Source of the DNA: Paludibacteraceae bacterium
Lineage (GTDB): Bacteria > Bacteroidota > Bacteroidia > Bacteroidales > Paludibacteraceae
Reading direction: 5' to 3'
NCBI GenBank assembly: GCA_024399545.1
Contig: JAKSNS010000001.1
Coordinates: 1-64,000 of the forward strand
DNA: 64,000 nt
Part shown: in pieces, positions 33,307 through 46,700 of the stretch
Numbering within the stretch: the stretch's first letter is position 1
Layout of the letters: each line of letters begins with the position of its first letter
Made by a program: the position numbers and the translations under genes
The notes under the pieces: model-generated
What the model was told of the DNA's origin: nothing
Database searches by the model: none
Seen by the model: only the letters and a program-made list of their open reading frames with translations

Positions 33307-35493
33307 ATGAAGAAAATTCTATTCGTGATGGCAGTGGCACTGTTTTCCACTGTCACACTGGTTGGACAAAGCAAAATTTCCAACTATACGGCATCCCTCA
33401 TCGAGAGTCGGAAATCGAATGCCGAGTTCCATCGCTCCCCTATGGCTAAGACCGTTAAGATGGTAAACGGTAAGGAGTACGTGGATTGCTATGTACGTTT
33501 CGTAGGACAGATTGACGAAGAATTGCTGAATGCATACGGTGCAAAGTTGCATTGCCGCTATGATTTTATCAATGTGGCAACTGCCGCCGTGCCAATTGAC
33601 GCAATCGAGCCACTCTCCGAGAACGAGAACATCAAACGTGTTGAGGCAGGTATGCCAGTCTCGACAAATATGGACCTTGCGCGTGTTGCAAGCAATGCTA
33701 ATGGTGCGATGAATGGTGCTGCACCTCTGACTAAATCCTACCTTGGCCGTGGTGTCGTTGTAGGTGTTGTCGATAGGGATATGCAATTGAACCACCCTGC
33801 TTTCTGGGACGCTTCGCACTCAAGATACAGAATCAAACGTTTCTGGAATGAGAACGGAACGACTGGTGTCAACCCTTCACAGTTCAATTACGGTTCTGAA
33901 TACACTGACTCCGCAAAAATCCTTCAGGTCAAATACGATACGCGCCAGATGACCTCTGGCCACGCCACCCACGTTGCAGGTATAGCCGTTGGAGCAGACC
34001 GTACCCAGAACTATTACGGTATCGCACAGGAGTCTGACATCGTTTTCGTTTCAGACGACAACGCCCTCTCGACAGGTATCCCTGACGGTATCAAATACTG
34101 CTTCGACTATGCTAAATCAGTTGGCAAACCTTGCGTTGTCAATGTCAGCATGGGATCAACCCTCGGCCCACACGATGGCACGTCAATCGAAAGCCAGATT
34201 ATCGACGGCTTGGTAGGCCCTGGTTACATTGCTGTTGGTTCGGCTGGTAATGAGGCAGATGGCGACCTACACACTGGTAAACTCCTTGACGGTGTCAACG
34301 ACACGTCATATATAACCTTCGTGTCATTCAAGAATAACCCTGGTTATCAGTATGGTTACGCCTACATTGATGTTTATGGCGAGCCAAACCAAGTATATAC
34401 CGTGCAGTTGGTTGCCTACAATAAGGATGCGAAGGAATGCTCTTATATGAGTGCTCCATTGGCATGCAACGGTTCTGGTAGGATTTCAATTAAGCCAGAT
34501 ACCGTCATCGACTCATACGGAAGACTGAAATGCAATATGTTTATGGCTGCCGAGACTACAGACAACGGTCGTGGACACATCTCAGTGACTTTCAACAGTG
34601 TGGATAGTGTTCCTAAGCGTCACAACATCGGTCTGAGGGTAGTGACTAACAATCCTGGTTTTGTTCACATGTGGTCATACGAGAAGTACAGTAGCTTTAC
34701 CAATTCCAACCAAAGCCAGATTGTTGGTGGCGATGCTTCATACTCCGTTGGCGAGCCTATGGGTGTTACCGATGGTGTAATCACAGTCGGTTCTTACGTT
34801 ACGCGTCCTGGCAGTTCTGCCACAAAAGAGGGTACAATCTCGAACTTCTCATCTCGTGGACCAACCTCCGACAACCGCGTGAAACCAGATATCACAGCAC
34901 CGGGCGAATTTATTTGGTCTGCTTATCCTGACCTTAACGTTATAAAGGATGGTCGTAGCGCACAAACTACCGTCGGCGGTGAGACATTCTATTATGGCTC
35001 TATGAAGGGTACTTCAATGTCTTCTCCTTATTGCGCTGGTGTCATCGCAACTTGGCTTGAGGCTGACCCTACGCTTGACCCTGACGACATTCGCGACGTC
35101 TTTGCACACTCCGTAATCCTTGACGAGTTTACGGGTGATGTCTCAGACAAGCCAAACAACACTTGGGGTATGGGTAAAATCAACGACTATTACGGTCTCC
35201 TCTATATCCTTGGGCAAACCACTAAGACTCAGGATGTCTTCGAGACTGGTGTCCTCGTCGCTTATCCTAACCCAACTTCCGACATTCTTAACATCGGTCT
35301 TCCAGTAGCAGACGAGAATGTTACGGTAGCAATCTATGACCTCAGTGGCAAATGTGTCTATATTGAGAACTTGGACGAGACATCGGCTGGTCAAAACGTT
35401 GAGGTTTCGGTAAGTCATCTCGCAAGCGGGGCCTATATCGTCAAGGTTTCTGGCAGTAAGATGAATGACACATTCAAACTGATCAAGGAATAA
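33307..35493 (+). CDS. secreted subtilisin-like protease, paralogue
   Basis: A 728-aa S8 protease, clearly paralogous to the gene just before it and in tandem. Asp is in VVGVVDRDMQ (about 154), His in SGHATHVAG (about 218), Ser in GTSMSSPYC (about 571). The T9SS C-terminal domain ends AYPNPTSDI, AIYDLSGKC and FKLIKE. The pair probably arose by duplication and then diverged, possibly in substrate specificity. Only 3 bases separate it from glyS, so it likely shares a transcript with a housekeeping gene. Confidence 0.9.
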   Translation: MKKILFVMAVALFSTVTLVGQSKISNYTASLIESRKSNAEFHRSPMAKTVKMVNGKEYVDCYVRFVGQIDEELLNAYGAKLHCRYDFINVATAAVPIDAIEPLSENENIKRVEAGMPVSTNMDLARVASNANGAMNGAAPLTKSYLGRGVVVGVVDRDMQLNHPAFWDASHSRYRIKRFWNENGTTGVNPSQFNYGSEYTDSAKILQVKYDTRQMTSGHATHVAGIAVGADRTQNYYGIAQESDIVFVSDDNALSTGIPDGIKYCFDYAKSVGKPCVVNVSMGSTLGPHDGTSIESQIIDGLVGPGYIAVGSAGNEADGDLHTGKLLDGVNDTSYITFVSFKNNPGYQYGYAYIDVYGEPNQVYTVQLVAYNKDAKECSYMSAPLACNGSGRISIKPDTVIDSYGRLKCNMFMAAETTDNGRGHISVTFNSVDSVPKRHNIGLRVVTNNPGFVHMWSYEKYSSFTNSNQSQIVGGDASYSVGEPMGVTDGVITVGSYVTRPGSSATKEGTISNFSSRGPTSDNRVKPDITAPGEFIWSAYPDLNVIKDGRSAQTTVGGETFYYGSMKGTSMSSPYCAGVIATWLEADPTLDPDDIRDVFAHSVILDEFTGDVSDKPNNTWGMGKINDYYGLLYILGQTTKTQDVFETGVLVAYPNPTSDILNIGLPVADENVTVAIYDLSGKCVYIENLDETSAGQNVEVSVSHLASGAYIVKVSGSKMNDTFKLIKE

Positions 35494-35496
35494 ATT

Positions 35497-37041
35497 ATGG
35501 CTTCACAGGAAGAAACATTCAAAAAGATGGTCGCTCACTGCAAGGAATACGGTTTCGTATTTCCTTCGAGCGACATCTATGACGGTCTCGCCGCTGTCTA
35601 TGATTATGGTCAGAATGGCGTTGAACTGAAGAACAATATAAAGAAATATTGGTGGGACAGCATGACGCTCCTTCACGAGAACGTGGTGGGCATTGATGCT
35701 TCCATCTTCATGCACCCAACGGTTTGGAAAGCCTCTGGCCATGTCGATGCCTTCAACGACCCATTGATTGACAACCGCGACAGCAAGAAACGCTATCGTG
35801 CCGATGTCCTTATCGAAGACCATCTTGCCAAATTCGACGAGAAAATCAACAAGGAGTGCGACAAGGCGGCAAAGCGTTTCGGCGACAAATTCGACCGTGA
35901 GATGTTCGTCCAGACCAACCCACGTGTCGTTGAATATGCCAAGAAACGTGACGAAATCCACGCACGTTTCGTCAAGGCACTTGAAGCCAACGACCTTGCT
36001 GAGTTGAAGCAGATTATCATCGACTGCGAGATTGTCTGCCCAATCTCAGGCACTCGCAATTGGACTGACGTTCGTCAGTTTAACCTTATGTTCTCGACCG
36101 AGGTTGGCTCGACCGCTGACGGTGCCACCAAGATTTATCTCCGTCCAGAGACCGCACAAGGCATTTTCGTTAACTATATGAACGTGCAGAAGACTGGCCG
36201 TATGAAGATTCCTTTCGGTATCTGTCAGATTGGTAAGGCTTTCCGCAACGAGATTGTGGCACGTCAGTTCATCTTCCGCATGCGCGAGTTCGAGCAGATG
36301 GAGATGCAGTTCTTCGTTCGTCCAGGCGAGGAGATGAAGTGGTTCGAGTACTGGAAAGAGTTCCGCCTGCGTTGGCACAAGGCTCTCGGTCTTGGCGATG
36401 AGAAATACCGTTTCCACGACCACGATAAACTTGCCCATTACGCCAATGCCGCTACAGACATAGAGTTTGAGATGCCGTTTGGTTTCAAGGAGGTTGAGGG
36501 AATCCACTCGCGAACAGACTTTGACCTTTCAAGCCACGAGAAATATTGCGGCAAGAACATAAAGTACTTCGACCCTGAACTCAACCAGAGCTACACCCCT
36601 TACGTCATTGAGACATCTATCGGTGTTGACCGTATGTTCCTCTCGATTCTCTGTGCGGCTTACGAGGAGCAGCCTCTTGAAGGTGGCGACAGCCGTGTCG
36701 TGCTTCACCTTCCTGCCGTCCTCGCTCCTGTCAAGGTGTGCGTGATGCCGCTTGTCAAGAAGGATGGTCTGCCTGAGAAAGCCCGTGAGATTATGGATGA
36801 CCTCAAGTTCGATTTCCGTTGTTCTTACGACGAGAAGGACTCAATCGGCAAACGCTACCGCCGGCAGGATGCCATCGGCACACCTTTCTGCGTAACTGTT
36901 GACCACGATTCACTCAACGACAATTGCGTTACGATACGTCACCGCGACTCTATGCAACAGCAACGCATACCTATCGCAGACCTTCGTGGCATACTTGCGA
37001 ACGAGCTTGACGCACGTCAACTCCTCCGCAAACTGCTATAA
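35497..37041 (+). CDS. glyS: glycyl-tRNA synthetase, single-chain type
   Basis: A 514-aa class II enzyme charging tRNA(Gly), the alpha2 (eukaryote-like) type found in Bacteroidetes rather than the alpha2beta2 GlyQS. It has GTRNWTDVRQFNLMF (about 183), LRPETAQGIFVNY (about 210), FRNEIVARQFIFRMREFEQ (motif 2 region, about 248), and IETSIGVDRMFL (motif 3, about 370). A C-terminal anticodon-binding domain (APVKVCVMPLVKK) follows. Its stop is followed by a strong terminator at 37074, so this operon ends here. Confidence 0.96.
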   Translation: MASQEETFKKMVAHCKEYGFVFPSSDIYDGLAAVYDYGQNGVELKNNIKKYWWDSMTLLHENVVGIDASIFMHPTVWKASGHVDAFNDPLIDNRDSKKRYRADVLIEDHLAKFDEKINKECDKAAKRFGDKFDREMFVQTNPRVVEYAKKRDEIHARFVKALEANDLAELKQIIIDCEIVCPISGTRNWTDVRQFNLMFSTEVGSTADGATKIYLRPETAQGIFVNYMNVQKTGRMKIPFGICQIGKAFRNEIVARQFIFRMREFEQMEMQFFVRPGEEMKWFEYWKEFRLRWHKALGLGDEKYRFHDHDKLAHYANAATDIEFEMPFGFKEVEGIHSRTDFDLSSHEKYCGKNIKYFDPELNQSYTPYVIETSIGVDRMFLSILCAAYEEQPLEGGDSRVVLHLPAVLAPVKVCVMPLVKKDGLPEKAREIMDDLKFDFRCSYDEKDSIGKRYRRQDAIGTPFCVTVDHDSLNDNCVTIRHRDSMQQQRIPIADLRGILANELDARQLLRKLL

Positions 37042-37073
37042 GGGTGGTTCACCACAATCCACCGATGTTGTTA

Positions 37074-37112
37074 AAAAGCCTATTCTAATCGATATTGAAT
37101 AGGCTTTTTTTT
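37074..37112 (+). terminator. intrinsic terminator after glyS
   Basis: AAAAGCCTATTC and GAATAGGCTTTT form a perfect stem followed by eight T residues. The T-run directly abuts the left end of the small element at 37113. Confidence 0.9.
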
Positions 37113-37313
37113 GGCTCTATAATGAATCGTTTGATAACTTTGTATGCAAACTCCAAAGCTCTAAAAAAACGACATAAATCAGTTCAGGACGTAAGTCCTG
37201 GGTAATAAGGCATTACCTATCAAGGTATTCCTCTCCTTGGGGAGGTCAGTGGTGTGGAGAATCCAATTCTGTGAATATACATTGTTTCGACTCACTCAAT
37301 TCGTTATAGAGCC
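37113..37313. mobile_element. 201-bp MITE-like element
   Basis: The ends are inverted: GGCTCTATAATGAAT at 37113 and the complement of GGCTCTATAACGAAT at 37299-37313, 14 of 15 matching. Internal hairpins include CAGGACgtaaGTCCTG (37185-37200), GGTAATaaggcATTACC and CCTCtccttgggGAGG. No gene is inside. The ends vaguely resemble those of ISL3-type insertion sequences. Target duplications are not clear. Confidence 0.6.
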
Positions 37314-37363
37314 TAATTTTTTAACCATTCATGTATTACAAAAACGGTAGGGTATGCTCAAAA

Positions 37364-37394
37364 TTAATTGAGTTAATTGAGTTAATTGAGTTAA
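37364..37394. repeat. three 9-bp tandem repeats
   Basis: TTAATTGAG is repeated three times and followed by TTAA in the A+T-rich upstream region of the giant gene. The rest of 37314-37686 is A+T-rich with no coding frame. Confidence 0.7.
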
Positions 37395-37686
37395 ATGGCT
37401 AATAAATCTTAACTCATCCATTCCAAAAAGACAATGGGTAAAAGCGAAAAAAAAACTACTTCCAACGGAGCAGCACCGAAGGATGTACGGACCATCAACC
37501 CCTTTATAACCCCAAAACAAAAAAACGCATCACATTAAGATTATTTAAATCAAAAAACTTCACTTTCCAAAATAAACCCTATATATAAGGTAGAAACCTT
37601 TCACACCATAGAGTCATTTTCCGCCAATTCAGTTCCTTTTTCATGCATTAGGGTGACGATGGCATTCCAGTGTCAAAAAAAAACCG

Positions 37687-37694
37687 TACCTTTG
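37687..37694 (+). promoter_or_regulatory. -7 box of the giant repeat-protein gene
   Basis: TACCTTTG lies 28 bases upstream of the ATG at 37722. The alternative in-frame ATG at 37653 precedes this promoter and so is not used. Confidence 0.7.
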
Positions 37695-37721
37695 TGCCAA
37701 ATTCGCACAAAAAATTCACCA

Positions 37722-40700
37722 ATGAAAAAAAATCTACTTTTATTTTTGCTTTTGTTTGTCAGCGTACTTGCATGGTCGCAGTACCAACTTCCCAACTCCA
37801 GTTTCGAGACATACGAGAGCGATGCCGCCCACAGTGGCGCAGGTATCCGCCCAACGAGTTGGAACGCCTCGAACGTTAGCCAGTTCGGACTCGAGATGAC
37901 CGTCTTGACGCAGGACAACAACGGCCATACGGGGAAATGCGCCCACCTGAAGAACGTCACCGTTATCGGACAAACCTCGCCGGCATGGATTTCGCTCGGC
38001 ACGCCATGGGCTTACCTTGAGAGCATAGCAAAGGTGAACGAGGCCACCGCGGGAACGGATGGCGGCACGGCTTGGACCCACCGCCCAGACTCGGTGGAGG
38101 TTTGGATAAAACGTACCAACAACGGTTCGGAGGAGGCATTCATCGTCTATTACGCCTGGACAGGCACATTCCGCGGGGACCGCTACAAAGGCAAAAACGG
38201 CCAGTGCGCCAGCACCACCCATTACGACGAGGAGTCGGACATACGCCAGGCCTTCAACGGCAACGCCTGCGGTACGTCGGTTATGGGAACGCAAGTGGCA
38301 GAAGGACATTGGCGCAACGCCACGCAATACCCAAACTGGACAAAGATAACAGTGCCAATCACCTACCTGAGTAACGACGTGCCAGAGAAGATGAACCTCA
38401 TCCTTTCGGGCGGAAACTACCCTAACGCGCGTTCGGCCGATATCCACGAGGGTAGCGAACTGTGGGTTGACGACGTAAGGCTGATTTATAGTTCGAAGGC
38501 TCACGAACTGCTGCTCAACAACCGCACGATGACTGGTTTCAACCAAGATACGCACACATACACCTACACGCTCGGCGCAACGTCAACGACCGTCCCAACG
38601 ATAGTCCCTAAGCGCAGCGGCCGTCGCCTTGACGCTTCGGAATACACCATAAACTACGGAGCGATAGGCGACACCACGACAATAACCATCAACGCTGAGG
38701 ACGGCTCGTCGTCAACGACATACAAAATCCTGTTCACAACCCAACTGTCCCAAAACTCGCGCCTTGCCGACATTATGGTGGACGGGACAAGCGTAACAGG
38801 CTTCAACCCGCTTATTTTCAACTACAACATAGCATTGCCATTCGGCACGACAACGTACCCAACGATTACATACACCCTTGGCGAGGACGGGCAGACGGCT
38901 ACCGTAAACACCCCATCGAGCTTCCCAGGCACGGCGACAGTGACCTGTACGGCCGCCGACCCTGCCTTCTCAACCGTCTATTCACTCAACTTCTCCGTCG
39001 CACCGCTGAACGACAACACTTTGACCGACATCAAGGTGAACGGCAAGACCATCAACGGTTTCCGCCCCACACGCAACTCGTACGTCGTGGAACTCCCTAC
39101 GGGTACGACGGCCGACCCTGTGGTGACCTACACGACCGCATACCCTAACGACCAGATTATCGTCGTGACCAACAACGGTTTGGCTGGAGGTGTGACGATA
39201 ACCGTAACCCCACAAGGCACGACCAACACACGCACGTACCGCCTGAACTTCGTCATTACCGCCTCGACCTATTCGTACCTGAACGACTTGCGGCTTGACG
39301 GTCAGACGATCGATGGTTTCGACCCAGAGGTCTTCGTCTATTACGACACCCTGCCAATCGGCACGACGCAGATACCTAACGTCGCATGGACGGCTGGGGA
39401 CGAGTACCAGACCATCACCTACCAACCTTCGGGCATAGACGGTACGGCAAAAGTGACAGTCACCGCGCAGGCCGGCAACAGCAGCATATACAGGATAAAT
39501 TTCACTACGCTGAAATCGACCAACACGGCACTTAACGCCATAATGCTTGACGGGGAGTTGATAGGAGGTTTCGACCCAGACGTGACCAACTACACGGTGG
39601 CCTTGCCTTTGGGCGTGACGACACCACCGACGATAACATGGTTGGCCGGCGACGAGTACCAGTCTATTACATTCCAAGACGGAGGCTTGACCATGGCCTC
39701 GCGTATCGTGGTTCGCGCAAGCGGCGGAGCGACACGCACCTACAGCATAACCTTCACGACGACACAGTCGTCGAACAGCCGTCTCGCCTCGCTTATGTTG
39801 GGCGGCGTGCAGATAGACGGTTGGGACCCTGACGTTACGGAGTACGCCATCGTCCTTCCCCATGGCACGACATCATTGCCAAACATAACTTGGACACCAG
39901 GCGACAACTACCAGACAATCCGCAAGGTGGAGGGTGGCGTGAACGGGGACACCCGAATAACCGTCAAGGCTCAGGATGGCTCAAGCACGATTTACATAAT
40001 ACACTTCTCGGTTCTTACGAACACCTGCAATTACCTCACGTCAATAATGATAGACGGTACGGTGTTGCCTGATTTCAACAGGGACACACTCAATTACGCA
40101 TACCAGCTCGCAGGCGGCACGACCGTACTCCCTTCGATAAGCTACACCAAGGGTGACGAGTCGCAGACCGTAGCAGTCAACCGCGGTGGCGTGAATGGCG
40201 TATCGACAATCACGGTACGCGCCGAGGATGGCAGCTCACGCACCTACTCAATCGCTTTCTCGGTGGCTAAGTCCGCCAACGCTTTCCTTAGAGGCATATC
40301 GGTTGACAACGTCGCACTTGCAGGCTTTGACCCAGAGGTGCTGAATTACGATTACGAGATCCCGGCAACCGCTACCGCTTGCCCACAGATAACAGTCGAG
40401 AAGAACGAGGGCCAAAACGTGACCATCACCGTTCCAAACGTCATCGGAATGGTTCGTATAACAGTGACCCCCGAGACTGGCACGCAGAATGTCTATACAA
40501 TCAACATCCACTACCCTCAGTCTTCAAACAAACTGCTCGCAGGAATCAACATAGACGGTGCACCTTTGGCAGGCTTCGTCGCAACCGTGCGCAACTATAC
40601 CTACAACCTGACCTCGACAGCCCTCCCTACAGTCGAGGGCGTGGCAGGCGACCCATTGCAGACCGTCCACACAAACACTGACCCAGCAAGGCTTGAGTCT

Positions 40701-43700
40701 CGCATTTACGTCCGTGCCGAGAGTGGCGACACCGCCAACTATACAGTTACCTTCATACGCAGGGTCTCTTCCGTCTGCCAGTTGAACGACCTTAAGGTGG
40801 CAGGCACAACGATAGCCTCGTTCGCGCCAACGACCTTCAACTACTCATATACTTTGGCCCAAGGCACGACCGTTGCACCAGCGATCACCTATACACTGGC
40901 CGACCCACAAGCCTCTGTCGTGATGACGACCCCGGCTTTGGACGGCACGGCGACCGTTACGGTGACCGCAGCGGACGGTATGACCTCGTCAACATACACA
41001 GTGGAATTTGCGTTCCTGAAATCGTCCGACGCGGCACTGAACGCTGTGACCCGCAACGGCGTCAACATCCCTGCCGAACAGTTCGTCAACGACACCGCCA
41101 CGATAACCCTCAACTATGGCGACGCACTGCCAACCATCGGTTATGTCCGTGGCAACGACCGCCAGACAGTTATGCTGGCCAATGCCGGCCTCCAGGGTAC
41201 AGACATCGTCGTCTATGCGGAGGACAGCACCGTAAGGCACTACTCAGTGCGCTTCCATACCATACCAAGCAACAACTCGAAACTGCAAGGGTTGAATATT
41301 GACGGTTTCAACCCTAACGTCACGACTTACAACATCACCCTTCCTTGGCGCACCCGTACCCAGCCGCAGCTCGAACCACGCCCCGCCGAGGAGTCGCAGA
41401 GCGTCGCAGTGGCTTACGGTGGCATAAACGGTGCGACCACTATAACGGTCACTGCCGCCGACGGTGTCTCGCGGACGGTCTATACAATCAATTACAACAT
41501 AAAGAAGTCGTCTGTCAACTACCTTGAGAACTTATATTACGACGGTGCGTCAATACCAGCCTTCGACCGTGACAGGTTGTCGTATTCCATCGCCATCCCT
41601 GCCGAGACGACCACGACCCCTAAACTGACCTGGGACCTTGCCCTCGCCCCTGACGGCACGGACGTTATCGAGCAGACGGTGCGTTACGTCGAGCGTCCTT
41701 TGAATGACACCTCTTTCGTAATCGTAACTGCCGAGGACGGTTCGCAACGTACCTACTCAGTCACTTTCCGCATACAGGAATCGACTTTGGACAACCTCCT
41801 CACAATGATTGCCCTCAATGGCGAGCCGCTTGCCGGCTTTGACCCTAACAGGTTCAACTACGACGTCTCGCTCCCTATCGGCACTACCGTTTTCCCTCTC
41901 GTGTCTTACGTCAAGATGTTTGACTCGCAGAGCGTAGAGATAACAAGCGATGGTACGGACGGACTGACCATAATCAAGGTACGCAGCAACCGCCGTGACA
42001 ATGACTCGACCATCTACACCATCCACTCCGAGGTCTCGACCGTATCTTCGGCACGCCTCACCTCCGTCACCGTTGACGGTACGATTTTCTCGTCATTCAA
42101 ACCAACCCAGACTTCATACATCCTCAGCGTCAACGAAAAACCAGAAATCGAGGTAGTCGCCGCAACAGGTTGCTCGACGAACATCCTTGTTGACAACGAC
42201 AAGAAAATGGCTATCGAGGTTACAGACGGCGTCAACACCGAGCAATATGTTTTCCACTATTTCTATCAGACCGACGTGATCCCTAACCAGAATTTCGTGG
42301 AATGGGAGGCTGCAAGCCATAAGGGTAGCAAACCCGTTGGATGGACGACCCCTGGTGATGTGGTTGGCTGTTACACATGGACCTTCCTTAGCACCTGCAC
42401 CGGCTCCGAAGTCGCCTCGCTTGGCGGCAACGGTGGTGTGGTACTCCAAACCACGCGCGAGGGTGATGCCAACGCAATCTACGGCTCAATCCCTGGTATG
42501 ATAACCACTGGTACAATGACAATGAATCTGGCATCCGCCGGTGGCTCCACCTCTTCGGTCAGCGGCTCCATACCATTCCGCAACACGCCTCAGCAACTCT
42601 ATGTTGAGTATATGCCAATAGAAAGCAAAAGCATGGACAATTGGCGTATGTGGGTTAATATGTTCGATGGGAATACGTCTAAGCAGTCTCTCTTTAGTGG
42701 CTCGTTCAATAATCCTAATGAATGGAATGACGCCTACCTCAACATCGACTATGCGGGCATCAACAATGTCTCGGCTATGAATATCTGCCTGAACTCTGGC
42801 CACTCGGAGAACGCAAGCAGTTACGGCGGCATAACAAAACGCACCTCTACGGTCCATTTCCGTAACCTGCATTTCATCTACAACAGCGCACTAAGCTCCA
42901 TTTCCGTTGATGGCATGCCTTTGGAGGGTTTCTCGGAATCCACATACGATTATAACTTTGTCCTCGATGCCGAATATTCCGGAAGGCCACAGATAACGAT
43001 GACAGGCCAGGTTGACGACCAGGAGCACCGTGTGGCTTGGAGCGAATGGGTTAACGGCGTTCTGACCGCTACGATACGTTCCATCGGCGAGGATGGCGAC
43101 CAATACACGGAGTACCGCATACACTTCACACGCGGCAACTCATCAAATAACACACTACAGTCCATTACCGTCGGTGGCAACCCATTGCAGGGCTTCAACC
43201 CTTCCGTCACCTCTTACACAGTGCCAGTAACGGCAGGTCTCGTGACCTTGCCAGACCTTTGCGTTGTCAAGGGTTCGAGCCATTCCGTCGTCACTATCAC
43301 TCGTGGAAATTTCAGTTACAACATCCATGTGGTTGCCGAGGACGGTTCGGCCCGTAACTATTCAATCACTTTCGCAAGCGCTGGCCACAGCGACTCACGC
43401 CTTGCCGACCTCATCATTGACAACCACCAAGAGGTTGTTTTCGACCCTGACACATATATCTATACTTACAACCTCGGCGCTTACGAGGCTTACCCTCGCC
43501 TTGATTTCTTGCGTATGAACGGAGAACAGAGCGTTGACGCCACCGATTCGTTGATTACCGTAACCGCTGGCGACGGTTCTGTATCGCGTTACGTCATCAA
43601 TGCTGTCCGTAGCGTTGTCGCCCCAACATCAAGGTTGACCGACCTCACAATCGACGGCGAGGATATCCATGGCTTCTCGCCTGACACTTACGAATATACC

Positions 43701-46700
43701 ATCGATATGACTGGGCGTCCAAGCTACTCGTATGCTTTCAGTGGCTATTCCGAAAACGACCGTCTGAGCGTCAACGCAACTCGTGACTCGCTCGCCATCA
43801 CCGTAACCAACGCCACCTACGTCGTCCGTTTCGCACGCACGCTTGGCAGCGACGACCGCCTGTCATACATTCGTCAGGACGGTTCTTCAATCGCCAATTT
43901 CGATGACGCCATTTACAATTATGTGGTGACGATTCCTTACCAGACCAACCCTGAGTTCACCACACGCACAGCGGCAAGCGACGCTTCGTTGAACCTTCTC
44001 CCAGTCGCTAACGGTTACGACATCGTGGCAACAGCCGCCGATGGCGTCACAACGCATACCACCAACCTCCGCTTCACGCCTGAACTCGATACCGCAAACA
44101 CTTTGTCTGCTATCTATATCAACGGTGCTATGCTCGCTCGCGTGGGTGACGGTTATATAGCTAATACCGTTTTCCGTCCTACCACTACCGAGTACGACAT
44201 CACGCTGTTGGGCGACGAACCTAAACTTGTGCAGCCAACGATGCCTTCCATCTCCGCCGTTGCCACATCCCGCGACGCAAAGGTTACAATTATGCGTGGC
44301 ACAACCTCCACACCTACCATCATCACTGTCCTTTCGGCTAACGGCTACGAACGTGACTATACATTGAATATGGAGGTTGAGCGTTCGTCGAATACCTATC
44401 TGAGCGATCTTGCGGTCAACTACACGACTGTGGCAGGCTTCAACCCTACCGTTGCCGCTTACACCTACACCCTTGCCGTGGGCGAGACTCAACCAGTGAT
44501 TACCTACTCGCCTGGCGATGCTTTCCAGAGTGTCGAGGTCAACACCTACCCTTCGCACGCCGAGGTAGTGGTGACTGCCGAGTCGGGTGCCGTTCGCACG
44601 TACTCTATTACGTTCAACAGCAGCCACTCGTCCGATGCCCGTATCAACAACCTGCTCATCGACGGCAGTCCGATTCCGGGCTTCAACCCTAACGTCAACG
44701 ATTATGTGGTGACTTTGCCAATAGGTACGGTCAATGCCCCTACGGTGACAGTGGTAGCCGGCGACGACAGCCAGAGCATCACCGTCAACGAAGGCGGAAT
44801 AGACGCTCCTACGTCTATAGTCGTCACTGCCGGCGACGGTAGCACCACCCGTTTCTATACGGTAACGTTCGACGTTACCCGTTCCGCCGTTGACACCCTC
44901 TCTATGATTTATGTTGACGGAACACCGCTTGGGGGCTTCGCCGGAAAGCAGCAGAATTACTCGATGGTGCTCCCAATCGGCGTCTCTTCAATGCCACTCG
45001 TCACCTTCGACCTTGGCGACGAGTACCAGTCCGCCACCTTGTCGGCGGATACCGAGAACCTTATCGCCTCTATCCAAGTTGAGGCGCAGAATGGTTCGTC
45101 GCGCAACTACCTCGTTACTTTCTATACCCAGGATTCGCACAATGCCCAACTCCAGCAGATTTTCATGGACGGTGACTCGCTTGACGGCTTCGCTCCCGAC
45201 ACTTATTCTTACGAGATTTACCTTCCTGTCGGCACGACCCGAATCCCGGAATTGTCTTGGATTGAGGGCGACAATTACCAGACCATTAACTACACCGCCG
45301 CTACTTCAGTCGATGGCATAGCCACAATCTCCGTGCTTGCTGGCGACGGCTACGGCTCTCGCAACTATACGGTTCAGTTCCACCGCACAAGGTCTTCAAA
45401 CGCATTGTTGAATAGCATATCAATCAACGGCACGCCTATTTATGACTTCGACCCTCATACATTTGTCTATCATGACACTATGGCAGTCATGCCTCTGATT
45501 GAGTTCGTCCCTGGCGACGAGTACCAAACCTTCGACACCATCCAAGGTTCGTTGGGTAGCGCACATGTCATCGCCGTCCACGCCGAGGATATGACGACCG
45601 AACTTTATACCATCAACGTTATGCCTGTCCGCTCGTCGAATGCCAACCTTTCGGATATCTCCGTCAACGGCAACACCATTGCCAATTTCGACCCTGAGCA
45701 GTTCAATTACGTAGTCGAGGTCCCTTACGGCCAGACCACTTTGCCTTACATCTCGTTCGCGGCTGCCGAACCTGGCGTCCAGAACGTCTTCCCAATCTTC
45801 GCCAATACGCTTTCCGACACCACTTATATCTATGTGACAGCCGAGGACGGCGTTACGCGGAATACCTATTCCATATCATATAGGACTGGCTTGAGCGACA
45901 ATGCGAACCTCTCTGACATCCGTATCTTTGGCGAAACGCTTTCCCGCCGTTCGCCATACTATGAATGCGATAATGATTTTTCTTCTGACGAGTTTATCTA
46001 TAACATCGTCCTCCCTAACGGTATGGACTCTATTCCGCTGATAGAGTTTACCACCGAGGTGCCAGATGTGCATTCCGCAACCCTTACGGTCAACGACTCC
46101 CTCTTTGCGGCAACCATTGAGGTCATCTCGCAGGATATGCTTGTCATCAACGAGTATGAGTTGCGTTTCTCCGTGAAACCATCCTCCAACGCCATCCTTG
46201 CCGACCTTTCGCAGGCTGATGGGCTTCTCACCGGTTTCGACCCTAACGTATTCGATTATGAGGTCACCTACCCACAGGGAACTGACACCGCTTCGTTGCC
46301 TAAGATTTCCGACATTACTTACGTTAAGGGCAACCCTGGGCAGTCGGTATTGGTATCGCAAAACGTACCTACCGAGATGGTCGTTTCGGTTATCGCTGAG
46401 GACGGTGTGACGTCTAACGCTTATTTCATCACATACCTGATTGACCGTTCCGACAATTCGTTGCTTAAGGATATCATCATCAAGGGGCGTTCGATTAAGA
46501 ATTTCGTTCCAGAGCGCAAGTCCTATGAATATATAATCGAGGCGGGCGATACCGTTCCTTCCATTACGGCTATCCCTTCCGACTCGCTCACGCAGGTTGT
46601 CGATATTACTATGGGCTTTGCCGAGGACACCTCTTACATCTACGTCACTGCCGAGGATGGTTCTTATTCTACCTATACTATCTTCTTTGCCAATTCCAAG

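Noticed and set aside
37653-37721. Earlier start of the giant gene at 37653
   Set aside because: The -7 box at 37687-37694 lies inside this extension, and the signal peptide begins at 37722.
37740-44627. Several 200-290-aa minus-strand frames inside the giant gene
   Set aside because: They are shadows from the repeat composition; none has a start context or recognised domain.
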